A DNA stretch of 64,000 nucleotides, taken from NCBI GenBank assembly GCA_050874905.1, contig JBNMLP010000014.1, positions 15,970 through 79,969 on the forward strand, read 5' to 3'. Shown here piece by piece: positions 52,430 through 61,881 of this stretch. The position numbers and the translations under genes were made by a program. The notes under the pieces were generated by a model that was not told the DNA's origin, did no database searches, and worked only from the letters and a program-made list of their open reading frames with translations. The stretch comes from NC2004 sp050874905. GTDB lineage: Bacteria; Bacillota; Clostridia; Lachnospirales; Lachnospiraceae. Within the stretch, counting starts at the first letter, position 1, and each line of letters begins with the position of its first letter.

Positions 52430-52438
52430 TGTTATAAT
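52430..52438 (+). promoter_or_regulatory. Extended -10 promoter of ptsH
   Basis: TG-T-TATAAT is an extended -10 element, about 45 bases before the HPr start; no good -35 is seen. Confidence 0.55.
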
Positions 52439-52482
52439 GAGAACACAATCCAAAGATAAAACAAAGAAAAGGAGTAGGTATT

Positions 52483-52746
52483 ATGTTATCAAATTCAGTA
52501 AAAGTAACAAACGAGCAGGGACTTCACATGAGACCAGCAGGATTATTTGCAAAGGAAATGGGAGCCTTTCACTGTGATGTAAACATCGTATTTAACGATA
52601 AGAAGATCAACGCAAAGAGCGTTATGAACATCATTGCAGCATGTATCAAATGTGGATCTGAGATCACAATTGAGTGTGATGGAGAAGACGAGCAGGCAGC
52701 AATGGATGCAGCGATGGCATTAGCTGAAAACGGATTCGGAGAGTAA
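52483..52746 (+). CDS. ptsH: Phosphocarrier protein HPr
   Basis: The 87-residue protein has His15 in QGLHMRPAG, phosphorylated by enzyme I, and Ser46 in NAKSVMNI, the regulatory HPr-kinase site. It donates phosphate to FruA and other PTS permeases. It follows fruA by 80 bases, has its own promoter, and is ended by a terminator. No enzyme I gene is in the window. Confidence 0.92.
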   Translation: MLSNSVKVTNEQGLHMRPAGLFAKEMGAFHCDVNIVFNDKKINAKSVMNIIAACIKCGSEITIECDGEDEQAAMDAAMALAENGFGE

Positions 52747-52776
52747 TCCATCCTCCATAAAGAAGTGTAGAAAGAC

Positions 52777-52816
52777 AGCCGTCGGCGGAACCGAGCGTTT
52801 CGCTGACGGCTTTTTA
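52777..52816 (+). terminator. Terminator after ptsH
   Basis: AGCCGTC and GACGGCT, with additional pairing inside (GGCG region), are followed by T5. Confidence 0.85.
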
Positions 52817-52876
52817 TATTTCGAAAGAAAGTACGTTGAAGTTTTGTTCCCGGCGGGGAGAAAACCCAAAACAGAA

Positions 52877-52908
52877 TGCAAGTTGTAATGATGAAACTTG
52901 CAATTTTT
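52877..52908 (+). terminator. Terminator-like hairpin upstream of gltB
   Basis: TGCAAGTT pairs with AACTTGCA around a 10-base loop, followed by ATTTTTAT. It may be a second terminator for ptsH read-through or an attenuator. Confidence 0.5.
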
Positions 52909-53162
52909 ATAGAATTATTGAGAAAAACAGTAAAATTATGACGTGAAAGAAGTACAAAGATGCATCGAAATTGTTTAAAAATTGATTCTCAAAAGGAAAA
53001 TCACTTGCTTTTCTAAAGTTTTTTGCGATTTTTTCTAAGAAAAAGAAAGCAGAATTGTTTGGTAATAAAAAGATTTGAAGCAAAATTACAATAAAATAAA
53101 AACAATTTAAAAACAACTTTATATATTATCTAATAATCTGAAAATATCGCAAATATTTCCTA

Positions 53163-53191
53163 TTTACTTCTTTTTTTGATTGCAGTAATAT
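53163..53191 (+). promoter_or_regulatory. Candidate gltB promoter
   Basis: TTTACT is followed after 17 bases by TAATAT; only a partial consensus match. Confidence 0.4.
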
Positions 53192-53232
53192 GATGGCAGA
53201 GAAAAGAGGAATGTAATGTTCACGAGGAAGGA

Positions 53233-53250
53233 ATGGTGGTTATCGCATGA
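53233..53250 (+). CDS. Possible five-codon leader peptide coupled to gltB
   Basis: ATG-GTG-GTT-ATC-GCA-TGA encodes MVVIA behind a strong GAGGAAGGA. Its stop overlaps the gltB ATG as ATGA. The gltB start itself has no ribosome site at normal spacing; the GAGGAAGGA is 15 bases away. Coupled initiation is therefore plausible. The frame is too short to prove. Confidence 0.35.
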   Translation: MVVIA

Positions 53251-56200
53251 AGATGGAACAGAGACAGCCAATCGGATTATATGATCCTAGCTTTGAGCAT
53301 GATAACTGTGGTATTGGTGCAGTTGTCAATATCAAGGGAATCAAAAGTCATAAAACCGTGGCACAGGCACTTAGCATTGTAGAGAACCTGGAGCACAGAG
53401 CCGGTAAGGATGCAGAAGGCAAGACCGGTGATGGTGTTGGTATTTTATTACAGGTACCACATAAGTTTTTTGTAGCGAAGACAAAGGAGTTAGGTCTTGA
53501 TATCGGCGAAGAACGGGAATACGGTGTTGGTATGTTCTTCTTCCCGCAGGATGAATTGAAGAAGAATCAGGCAAAGAAAATGTTTGAGATCATTGTTAAT
53601 AAGGAAGGTCTTCAGTTCTTAGGATGGCGTGAGGTTCCAACTGATCCTTCAGTGTTGGGACATAAAGCATTGGAGTGTATGCCATGTATCATGCAGGCAT
53701 TTGTAAAGAAGCCAAAGGATATTGAGAAGGGATTGGATTTTGACCGCAAGCTTTATGTGGCAAGACGAGTTTTTGAGCAGTCCAACGATAACACTTATGT
53801 TGTATCATTAAGCAGCCGGACGATCGTTTATAAAGGTATGTTCTTAGTTGGACAGCTTCGTACGTTCTTCCATGATCTGCAGGATGAATCTTTTGAGTCT
53901 GCCATTGCCATGGTACACAGCCGTTTTTCCACAAATACGACTCCGAGCTGGTCAAAAGCACATCCAAACCGCTTTATGGTACACAATGGAGAGATCAATA
54001 CGATTCGTGGAAATGAAGATAAAATGCATGCCCGCGAAGAAAATATGGAGTCCGATCATCTAAAAAATGAAATGCACAAACTGATCCCAATCGTAAATCC
54101 GTCTGGTTCCGATTCTGCACGGCTGGATAACACGTTAGAGTTTTTGGTAATGAGCGGCATGCCACTGCAAAAAGCAGTGATGATCACGATTCCGGAGCCA
54201 TGGGCAAACAATAAGACCATGAGTCAGAAAAAGCGTGATTTCTATCAGTATTACGCAACGATGATGGAACCATGGGATGGTCCGGCTTCCATTTTGTTCT
54301 CCGATGGAGATGTGATGGGTGCAGTCTTAGATCGTAACGGACTTCGTCCATCCAGATACTATATCACAAATGATGGATTTATGATTCTGTCTTCTGAGGT
54401 AGGTGTTCTTGATCTGGATCCATCCAATATTTTAAAGAAGGATCGTTTACGTCCGGGCAAGATGCTGCTTGTAGATACCGTAAAGGGCGAAGTGATCGAT
54501 GATGACGAGCTGAAAGAGACCTATGCATCTGAGCAGCCATACGGAGAATGGCTGGATGCCAATCTGGTTCGGTTAGGCGACTTAAAGATTCCAAACAAAC
54601 GCGTGGAAGAGTATGATCCACAGATGCGTGCAAGAATCCAGAAAGCCTTTGGTTATACCTACGAAGATCTGCGGGAGAGCATTTTACCGATGGCAGCCAA
54701 CGGAGCAGAAGCAATCGCAGCAATGGGAGTAGATACTCCGATCGCAGTACTTTCCAAACAGCATCAGCCATTGTTTAATTATTTTAAGCAGTTATTTGCA
54801 CAGGTAACCAATCCGCCGATCGATGCAATCAGAGAAAAGGTGATCACCGCAACCGAGGTTTATATCGGAAAAGACGGTAACATCTTAGAGGAAAAGGCAG
54901 AGAACTGTCATGTATTGCGTGTCAGTCATCCAATCCTTACCAGCACAGATTTGTTGAAGATCAAAACGATGAAGGTGCCGGGACTGAAAGTAGAAGTGAT
55001 CCCGATCATATATTATAAGAATACGTCTTTGGAGCGTGCGATCGAGCATTTGTTTATCGAAGCAGACCGTGCTTACCGTGACGGTGCCAATATTTTGATC
55101 TTATCCGATCGTGGGGTGGATGAAAACCACGTAGCGATTCCGTCATTGCTGGCTGTTTCAGCGATGCAGCAGCATCTGGTAAAAACGAAAAAGAGAACGT
55201 CTGTAGCAATGATCTTAGAGTCCGCAGAGCCGAGAGAGGTGCATCATTTTGCAACCCTGTTAGGATATGGTGCTTGTGCGATCAACCCTTATCTGGCTCA
55301 GGAAACGATCAAGCAGTTGATCGATGATGGCAGCCTTGATAAAGATTATTATGCAGCCGTTAATGATTATAATGAAGCTATTCTTAGTGGTATCGTAAAG
55401 ATCGCATCCAAGATGGGTATTTCCACGATCCAGTCTTATCAGGGCTCCCAGAACTTTGAGGCGATCGGTATCGATGAAGATGTCATTAAGAAATATTTCA
55501 CGAATACCGTAAGCCGTATTGGTGGTATTACGCTGGAGGATATTGAGCAGGATGTAGATATCCGTCATTCCAAGGCATTTGATATGCTGGGCTTAAAGCA
55601 GCCGCTTTCTCTGGATTCCAAGGGATGGCATAAAATGCGCAGCGGTGCAGAGGAGCATCTTTATAATCCGCAGACGATCCATGCGCTGCAGGTTGCTACC
55701 AGAACCGGTGATTATAACAAATTCAAAGAATATACGAAGCTGATCAATGAAGAAATGGAGCCGATGAACTTAAGAGGACTGGTTGATTTCAACTATCCGA
55801 AAAAGGGCATTGATATTGACAAGGTCGAAAGTGTTGATGAGATCGTAAAACGATTCAAAACAGGTGCGATGTCTTATGGTTCCATTTCCAAAGAGGCACA
55901 TGAAACGATGGCGATCGCCATGAACATGCTGCATGGAAAATCTAACTCCGGAGAAGGTGGAGAGGACTTAGACCGTATTCTGACGAAGGGACAGAAGATA
56001 GACCGTTGTTCTGCGATCAAGCAGGTCGCATCCGGTCGTTTCGGTGTAACCAGTCGTTATTTAGTCAGTGCAGATGAGATTCAGATCAAGATGGCACAGG
56101 GTGCGAAACCGGGTGAAGGTGGACATCTGCCGGGTAAAAAGGTATATCCGTGGGTTGCCAAAACAAGACACTCTACACCGGGTGTTGGATTGATCTCACC

Positions 56201-57782
56201 ACCACCACACCATGACATTTATTCCATCGAGGATCTGGCACAGTTGATCTACGATTGTAAAAATGCAAATGTCAACGCAAGGATCAGTGTAAAGCTGGTA
56301 TCCGAGGCAGGTGTTGGTACGGTTGCCGCAGGTGTAGCCAAAGCCGGAGCACAGGTAATCTTAATTTCCGGTTATGATGGAGGTACCGGTGCAGCACCGA
56401 GAAATTCCATTCACAATGCCGGACTTCCATGGGAGCTTGGACTGGCAGAGACACATCAGACGCTGATCTTAAATGAACTGCGAAACAAAGTTATCATCGA
56501 GACAGATGGTAAGCTGATGACCGGTCGTGACGTAGCGATCGCTGCTATTCTTGGTGCAGAGGAGTTTGGATTTGCAACGGCTCCGCTTGTTACCATGGGT
56601 TGTGTGATGATGCGTGTATGTAATCTGGATACCTGTCCGGTCGGTGTTGCCACACAGAATCCGGAGCTTCGCAAACGCTTTACCGGAAAACCGGAATATA
56701 TTGTAAACTTCATGCGTTTTATTGCACAGGAGCTGCGGGAATATATGGCAAAGCTCGGTGTGAGAACAGTGGATGAGTTAGTTGGACGTGCGGATCTGTT
56801 AGTGGAGAAGCCAAGTGCCAAAGAGCACAAGGTAGATCTTTCCCGGATCCTGAACAATCCATGGGTTAATGAATTTAAGCTGGCTCCTTATCGCAAGAAG
56901 AATGAATTTGACTTCCAGTTGGAAAAGACAAAGGATGAGAAGATCTTAATGAAAGAATTTAAGACCGCCTTTGAGAAAAAACAGAAACGCAGCGTAGAAG
57001 TAGATGTCAGCAACGTGGATCGAACCTTTGGTACGATCTTTGGTGCAGAGATCACAAGAAAATATTATAATACGTTAGAAGAAGATACGTTTACCGTTAA
57101 ATGTAACGGAAGCGGTGGACAGAGCTTTGGAGCCTTTATTCCAAAGGGACTGACACTGGAACTTGTCGGCGACAGCAACGATTACTTTGGTAAGGGACTT
57201 TCCGGTGGTAAGTTAGTTGTATATCCACCAAAGTCAGCCGCTTATAAAGCAGAGGACAACATCGTGATCGGTAACGTTGCACTGTACGGAGCAACGAGTG
57301 GAAAAGCTTATATCAATGGTATTGCAGGCGAGCGTTTCTGCGTGCGTAATTCCGGTGCTATCGCAGTCGTAGAAGGAACCGGAGACCACGGTTGTGAATA
57401 TATGACCGGAGGACGTGCCGTCGTACTTGGAAGCGTTGGAAAGAACTTCGCAGCCGGAATGTCCGGTGGTGTCGCTTATGTGCTTGATGAGGATTCCGAT
57501 CTTTATATGAAGGTCAATAAGGAAATGGTATCGTTAGAGCCGGTAACCGATAAATATGATGTATTGGAGTTAAAGGAGATCATCAGCGATCACGTAACCT
57601 ACACCAATTCAGAAAAAGGAAAGAAGATTTTGGATCACTTTGGTGAGTATCTTCCAAAATTCAAAAAGATCATTCCACATGATTACAAGCGTATGATGAA
57701 TACAATCGTACAGATGGAAGAGAAAGGTCTTAGCAGCGAGCAGGCACAGATTGAAGCATTTTATGCAAATGCAAAGAAATAG
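53247..57782 (+). CDS. gltB: Glutamate synthase, large subunit
   Basis: The 1511-residue protein starts with a glutaminase domain whose nucleophilic Cys21 follows a short propeptide (FEHDNCGIGAVV). It continues with the central and FMN-binding synthase domain (GEGGEDLDR, VAKAGAQVILISGYDGGTGAAPRNSI) and the Fe-S cysteines (CNLDTCPVGVATQ). It ends in a GXGXG beta-helix domain (GGRAVVLG). It makes two glutamates from glutamine and 2-oxoglutarate with the small subunit. Its translation may be coupled to a tiny upstream frame. Confidence 0.97.
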   Translation: MKMEQRQPIGLYDPSFEHDNCGIGAVVNIKGIKSHKTVAQALSIVENLEHRAGKDAEGKTGDGVGILLQVPHKFFVAKTKELGLDIGEEREYGVGMFFFPQDELKKNQAKKMFEIIVNKEGLQFLGWREVPTDPSVLGHKALECMPCIMQAFVKKPKDIEKGLDFDRKLYVARRVFEQSNDNTYVVSLSSRTIVYKGMFLVGQLRTFFHDLQDESFESAIAMVHSRFSTNTTPSWSKAHPNRFMVHNGEINTIRGNEDKMHAREENMESDHLKNEMHKLIPIVNPSGSDSARLDNTLEFLVMSGMPLQKAVMITIPEPWANNKTMSQKKRDFYQYYATMMEPWDGPASILFSDGDVMGAVLDRNGLRPSRYYITNDGFMILSSEVGVLDLDPSNILKKDRLRPGKMLLVDTVKGEVIDDDELKETYASEQPYGEWLDANLVRLGDLKIPNKRVEEYDPQMRARIQKAFGYTYEDLRESILPMAANGAEAIAAMGVDTPIAVLSKQHQPLFNYFKQLFAQVTNPPIDAIREKVITATEVYIGKDGNILEEKAENCHVLRVSHPILTSTDLLKIKTMKVPGLKVEVIPIIYYKNTSLERAIEHLFIEADRAYRDGANILILSDRGVDENHVAIPSLLAVSAMQQHLVKTKKRTSVAMILESAEPREVHHFATLLGYGACAINPYLAQETIKQLIDDGSLDKDYYAAVNDYNEAILSGIVKIASKMGISTIQSYQGSQNFEAIGIDEDVIKKYFTNTVSRIGGITLEDIEQDVDIRHSKAFDMLGLKQPLSLDSKGWHKMRSGAEEHLYNPQTIHALQVATRTGDYNKFKEYTKLINEEMEPMNLRGLVDFNYPKKGIDIDKVESVDEIVKRFKTGAMSYGSISKEAHETMAIAMNMLHGKSNSGEGGEDLDRILTKGQKIDRCSAIKQVASGRFGVTSRYLVSADEIQIKMAQGAKPGEGGHLPGKKVYPWVAKTRHSTPGVGLISPPPHHDIYSIEDLAQLIYDCKNANVNARISVKLVSEAGVGTVAAGVAKAGAQVILISGYDGGTGAAPRNSIHNAGLPWELGLAETHQTLILNELRNKVIIETDGKLMTGRDVAIAAILGAEEFGFATAPLVTMGCVMMRVCNLDTCPVGVATQNPELRKRFTGKPEYIVNFMRFIAQELREYMAKLGVRTVDELVGRADLLVEKPSAKEHKVDLSRILNNPWVNEFKLAPYRKKNEFDFQLEKTKDEKILMKEFKTAFEKKQKRSVEVDVSNVDRTFGTIFGAEITRKYYNTLEEDTFTVKCNGSGGQSFGAFIPKGLTLELVGDSNDYFGKGLSGGKLVVYPPKSAAYKAEDNIVIGNVALYGATSGKAYINGIAGERFCVRNSGAIAVVEGTGDHGCEYMTGGRAVVLGSVGKNFAAGMSGGVAYVLDEDSDLYMKVNKEMVSLEPVTDKYDVLELKEIISDHVTYTNSEKGKKILDHFGEYLPKFKKIIPHDYKRMMNTIVQMEEKGLSSEQAQIEAFYANAKK

Positions 57783-57797
57783 GAAGGAGGCAGTAAG

Positions 57798-59285
57798 ATG
57801 GGTAAAGCAACAGGTTTTTTAGAGTATGAACGAAGCAACAGCGAAGAGATTGCACCGCTTGAGCGAATTAAGAATTTTGATGAGTTTCACATCCCTCTTT
57901 CCAGAGAGAAACAGCAGTTACAGGGTGCGAGATGTATGGAGTGTGGTGTGCCGTTTTGTCAGTCCGGTATGATGTTAAATGGAATGGCAAGTGGCTGTCC
58001 ACTGCATAACCTCATTCCGGAGTGGAATGATTTAGTGTATCACGGCAACTGGGAGCAGGCATTTCACCGTCTGAAAAAAACATCCAGTTTCCCGGAGTTT
58101 ACGTCGAGAGTATGTCCGGCACTTTGTGAAGCAGCCTGTACGTGCGGCTTAAACGGAGATGCCGTATCCACAAAGGAAAATGAACGGGCGATCATTGAGA
58201 CTGCTTATGAAAATGGCTGGGCAAAAGCACAGCCGGTAAAGGTAAGAACGGGCAAAAAGGTAGCCATCATTGGTTCCGGTCCCAGTGGACTGGCAGCAGC
58301 CGATCAACTGAACCAGCGTGGACATGAAGTGACGGTATATGAAAGAAGCGATCGTGTCGGCGGACTGCTGATGTACGGTATTCCAAATATGAAGCTGGAT
58401 AAATCCGTGATCGACCGTAAGATTGCGATCATGAAGGAAGAGGGCGTAAACTTTGTCACCTCTGCGAACGTTGGAAAAGACATCAAGGCAGAGAAGATCA
58501 AAAAAGAGTATGACGCCGTGATCTTAGCTTGTGGTGCTTCCAATCCGCGTGACATTAAGGCACCGGGACGGGATGCCAGCGGAATCTATTTTGCTGTAGA
58601 TTTCCTGTCCAGAAATACAAAGAGCCTTCTGGATTCCAATTTTAAAGATAAGGCATATGTCGAATGTAAGGATAAAAATGTGATCGTCATCGGTGGCGGT
58701 GATACCGGTAATGACTGTGTGGGAACCGCAGTACGTCATGGTGCCAAAAGTGTTGTACAGGTAGAAATGATGCCTCCACTTCCAACGTGCCGGGCGGAGT
58801 CCAATCCATGGCCGGAGTGGCCGAGAGTCTTAAAGACAGACTACGGTCAGCAGGAAGCCATTGCAGTGTACGGACATGATCCACGTATCTATCAGACGAC
58901 TGTGAAGGAGTTTATCAAGGATAAAAAAGGAAATCTCACAAAGGTAAAACTGGTTTCCCTTTCCTGGGAAAAGGATGAAAAGACCGGACGTACCGCCATG
59001 AAAGAGGTGGAGGGAAGCGAGAAGGAATATCCGGCAGATATTGTATTGATCGCAGCAGGTTTTCTGGGAAGTCAGGATTACGTGACCAAAGCATTTGGCG
59101 TAGAGGTTAATGAGCGTACCAATGTCAAAACCGAAAAGGATCAGTATCAGACCAATGTGCCTCATGTATTTACCGCAGGTGATATGCACCGTGGACAGTC
59201 ACTTGTCGTATGGGCGGTTCATGAAGGAAGAGAAGCAGCCAAAGCAGTGGACGAGGCATTGATGGGATATACCAATCTGGAATGA
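57798..59285 (+). CDS. gltD: Glutamate synthase, small subunit
   Basis: The 495-residue protein has an N-terminal Fe-S domain (RCMECGVPFCQSG, CPLHNLIPEWNDLVY, CPALCEAAC), followed by FAD (VAIIGSGPSGLAAADQL) and NADPH (VIVIGGGDTGNDCVG) Rossmann motifs. AAGFLGSQDY and FTAGDMHRGQSLVVWAVHEGREAA are typical of GltD. It passes NADPH electrons to GltB. It follows gltB by 15 bases with AGGAAGGAGG. Confidence 0.96.
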   Translation: MGKATGFLEYERSNSEEIAPLERIKNFDEFHIPLSREKQQLQGARCMECGVPFCQSGMMLNGMASGCPLHNLIPEWNDLVYHGNWEQAFHRLKKTSSFPEFTSRVCPALCEAACTCGLNGDAVSTKENERAIIETAYENGWAKAQPVKVRTGKKVAIIGSGPSGLAAADQLNQRGHEVTVYERSDRVGGLLMYGIPNMKLDKSVIDRKIAIMKEEGVNFVTSANVGKDIKAEKIKKEYDAVILACGASNPRDIKAPGRDASGIYFAVDFLSRNTKSLLDSNFKDKAYVECKDKNVIVIGGGDTGNDCVGTAVRHGAKSVVQVEMMPPLPTCRAESNPWPEWPRVLKTDYGQQEAIAVYGHDPRIYQTTVKEFIKDKKGNLTKVKLVSLSWEKDEKTGRTAMKEVEGSEKEYPADIVLIAAGFLGSQDYVTKAFGVEVNERTNVKTEKDQYQTNVPHVFTAGDMHRGQSLVVWAVHEGREAAKAVDEALMGYTNLE

Positions 59286-59316
59286 TCAATATATAGAAAG
59301 TTTTAGAAGTTTCACA

Positions 59317-59360
59317 AATCAAAAAAGGATTGCACGTTACAGCGCAATCCTTTTTTGATT
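59317..59360. terminator. Bidirectional terminator between gltD and the purine permease
   Basis: AATCAAAAAAGGATTGC is complementary to GCAATCCTTTTTTGATT (17 bp) around a 10-base loop, with A and T tracts in the arms. It serves both convergent genes. Confidence 0.9.
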
Positions 59361-59369
59361 TCCATTTTC

Positions 59370-60737
59370 CTATAAGAAGATATACTTTAAAATAAATAAG
59401 ATCGTTAAGACATACATCAGTACGCTGATCTTTTTCTCTTTTGCTTTTCCTGTGATCAGGTTGATAACAGTCCATGAAATTACACCAAAGCAGATACCCT
59501 CTGAAATGCTGTAGAACAGTGGCATTGCCATGATACACAAGAAACATGGAATGGCTTCTGCCATATCATTAAAGTCGATGTTCATGACATTTCCCATCAT
59601 GTAGAAGCCTACAATGATCAGTGCCGGAGCTACGGCAAAGGATGGGATAGCTAAGAACAGTGGGGAAAAGATGATGGCAAGTAAGAATAAAACTGCGGTA
59701 GTGATTGCAGTTAATCCGGTACGTCCACCCTCTGTTACACCGGAAGCACTCTCTACATAAGTAGTTGTGGTAGAAGTTCCGAGTAAAGCACCTACGCAGG
59801 TAGCGGTAGCATCTGCAAATAAAGCACCCTTGATGCGAGGAAGTTTTCCTTCCTTATCAAGCATTCCTGCTTTAGAGGAAACACCGATCAGGGTTCCTAA
59901 CGTATCAAATAAGTCTACAAATAAGAAGGCAAACATGATAACGATGAAATCCAGAATTTTGATGGAAGATAAGGCTCCTTTATCAAAGCAGGCAAAGAAT
60001 GTCTCCTTGATCGGAGAAAAGTCAAAGCTTACGATGCCGCTTGGGAATAAAGAATACATGCCGGCATCCGGGTTTGGAACGTAAATGCCAACTGCCTGGC
60101 AGATCATACCGAGTACCCATGTTACGATGATACCGATCAGGATATTACCTTTTACCTGTTTTACCATTAAAATTGCTGTGATGAGCACACCGATCAATGC
60201 CAGTACTGCACCGACTACAACAGCGCGATCAGCAGTGCTGAATGACTGGATGGAAACTAAGGTAGAGTCGTTACCGGTAACGATCTTTGCATCCTGCAGA
60301 CCGATAAAGGCGATGAATAATCCGATACCTACGGATACGGCAGCCTTTAAAGAAGCCGGGATAGCGTTAAAGATGGCTTCACGCACGTTTGTAGCAGAAA
60401 GAATGATGAAGATCACACCCTCTACAAATACGGCAAACAATGCTACCTGCCAGGAATATCCCATATTGCCACATACGGTGTAGGCAAAGTAAGCATTCAG
60501 TCCCATACCAGGGGCCAATGCGAATGGATAATTGGCAAATAAAGCCATAAATAAAGTGCCAAGAAATGCAGCCAATGCAGTTGCGATCAATACTGCCTGA
60601 CTATCCATTCCGGAGGCACTTAAGATGTTTGGGTTCACGGCTAAGATGTAAGCCATGGTCATGAAGGTTGTAACACCAGCTAAGATCTCTGTCTTGACAT
60701 TGGTGCCATTTTCCTTGAGCTTGAAAAATTTTTCCAT
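59370..60737 (-). CDS. NCS2 family purine permease (AzgA type)
   Basis: The 455-residue membrane protein has about 12-14 helices and the AzgA pattern: TEILAGVTTFMTMAYILAVNP, SASGMD, LAPGMGLNAYFAYTVCG, LFDTLGTLIGVS, and GTSTTTTYVESASGVTEGGRTGL. Such proteins import adenine, guanine or hypoxanthine with protons. ATG 60737 follows AAGGAG; the upstream frame is rejected. It is 104 bases downstream of the YitT-like gene on the same strand; no purine riboswitch is visible between. Confidence 0.9.
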   Translation of the reverse strand: MEKFFKLKENGTNVKTEILAGVTTFMTMAYILAVNPNILSASGMDSQAVLIATALAAFLGTLFMALFANYPFALAPGMGLNAYFAYTVCGNMGYSWQVALFAVFVEGVIFIILSATNVREAIFNAIPASLKAAVSVGIGLFIAFIGLQDAKIVTGNDSTLVSIQSFSTADRAVVVGAVLALIGVLITAILMVKQVKGNILIGIIVTWVLGMICQAVGIYVPNPDAGMYSLFPSGIVSFDFSPIKETFFACFDKGALSSIKILDFIVIMFAFLFVDLFDTLGTLIGVSSKAGMLDKEGKLPRIKGALFADATATCVGALLGTSTTTTYVESASGVTEGGRTGLTAITTAVLFLLAIIFSPLFLAIPSFAVAPALIIVGFYMMGNVMNIDFNDMAEAIPCFLCIMAMPLFYSISEGICFGVISWTVINLITGKAKEKKISVLMYVLTILFILKYIFL

Positions 60738-60841
60738 GATGCTAAACTCCTTTTCTTTGTATTGTAATGGAAATCTTACTTGACGAGTGTAGCATAGATG
60801 GGGCTTCTTTTCAAATAAAATGGCGGATTTTGGCACATTGC

Positions 60842-61726
60842 CTAAGAAACACTGTCTGATTTTGAATTATTTTGCGCATCCACAAGTTTTTTGTTGGAAC
60901 TTTTGATGTGGTGACCAACAATTTCTGATACATCCGATACGGTCATAAATGCGGAATAATCATCCTTTTCAATAATCTTACGAAGGGTAGAAAGTTCCAT
61001 ACGGGTGATAACACAGTAAAGGATCGTCTTTTCTCCGGAGATCAATCCCTCTCCATTCATAAAGGTTACGGTACGGCCGAGTGTTTCATAGATATCATCT
61101 GCGATCTGACGTGCTTCGTTGGTAATGATCATGACAGCTTTTCCCTGATCAAGCCCGGTATTGATATAATCAACGATTTTAGAAGTGATAAAATAGGTCA
61201 GAAGACTGTATAAGGCACGATCCAGTCCAAACAGCAGACCCGCGGTCATATAGATGATGATGTTACAGATCAGAACGATCTGGCCAACGGAAAAACTGGT
61301 TTTTCTGGATACCATGATGGCAACGGTTTCCGTGCCGTCCAGGCAGCCGCCATTCCGGATGATCAGACCAACACCAAGACCTAAGATGACACCGCCAAAG
61401 ACGGTTGCGAGCAGGGCATCATATGTAACATTGAAATGCCATTGGCGAAAAACTTCCAGAAAGATAGAAAAAATACTCATAGAAACTAAAGTGCGAAGCC
61501 AGAAAAATTTTTCCAATTGTTTTGCTCCTGCAAGAACAAAGGGAAGATTCAGACAAATGGTTAAGATACTAAGGGAGATAGGGGTTAAACTGCTGATAAT
61601 GATACTGATACCGACGATACCTCCATCTAAGATCTGGCAGGGAACTAAAAATTCCTCCAGAGCAAATGCTGCGATGACTGCCCCCAGAATCAAGTTAAAA
61701 TAACGTAGCAATGTTTTATTTACCAT
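60842..61726 (-). CDS. YitT family membrane protein (DUF161/DUF2179)
   Basis: The 294-residue protein has five or six N-terminal helices (LILGAVIAAFALEEFLVP, GGVILGLGVGLIIRNGGCLDGTETVAIM), the YitT_membrane pattern. A C-terminal cytoplasmic domain (DUF2179) with AVMIITNEARQIADDI and GEKTILYCVITRMELSTLRKII follows. The function is not established in the family. It is transcribed towards the purine permease and may share its transcript. GGAGCG precedes the ATG. Confidence 0.88.
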   Translation of the reverse strand: MVNKTLLRYFNLILGAVIAAFALEEFLVPCQILDGGIVGISIIISSLTPISLSILTICLNLPFVLAGAKQLEKFFWLRTLVSMSIFSIFLEVFRQWHFNVTYDALLATVFGGVILGLGVGLIIRNGGCLDGTETVAIMVSRKTSFSVGQIVLICNIIIYMTAGLLFGLDRALYSLLTYFITSKIVDYINTGLDQGKAVMIITNEARQIADDIYETLGRTVTFMNGEGLISGEKTILYCVITRMELSTLRKIIEKDDYSAFMTVSDVSEIVGHHIKSSNKKLVDAQNNSKSDSVS

Positions 61727-61809
61727 AAAACGCTCCTTTCATAAATTTTCTCTTTTCAGTATAACATAGAAGTTGTGTAGAAAAAATGTACAAATCCATT
61801 TCTTTACCA

Positions 61810-61838
61810 TTGATCAACCAGTATTTACCTATTATAAT
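61810..61838 (+). promoter_or_regulatory. Promoter of the NlpC/P60 gene
   Basis: TTGATC, 17 bases, TATAAT; transcription from about 61845, ahead of an AAGGAGAG ribosome site. Confidence 0.75.
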
Positions 61839-61881
61839 GAGAAAGATGCAACCATCGATAAGGGAATATAAGGAGAGAAAA

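Larger units (their letters stand above)
52817..53246 (+). other. AT-rich leader region before gltB
   Basis: The ~430 bases have no convincing gene. They hold a terminator-like hairpin at 52877-52908, a candidate promoter at 53163-53191, and a five-codon frame touching gltB. The very low G+C and length suggest regulation. Confidence 0.5.

Noticed and set aside
60738..60841. Purine riboswitch before the purine permease
   Set aside because: No conserved P2/P3 loop elements are visible, and the region is only about 100 bases, following a same-strand gene.
61786..61881. Longer N-terminus for the NlpC/P60 protein
   Set aside because: It would include the promoter and place the signal peptide internally.
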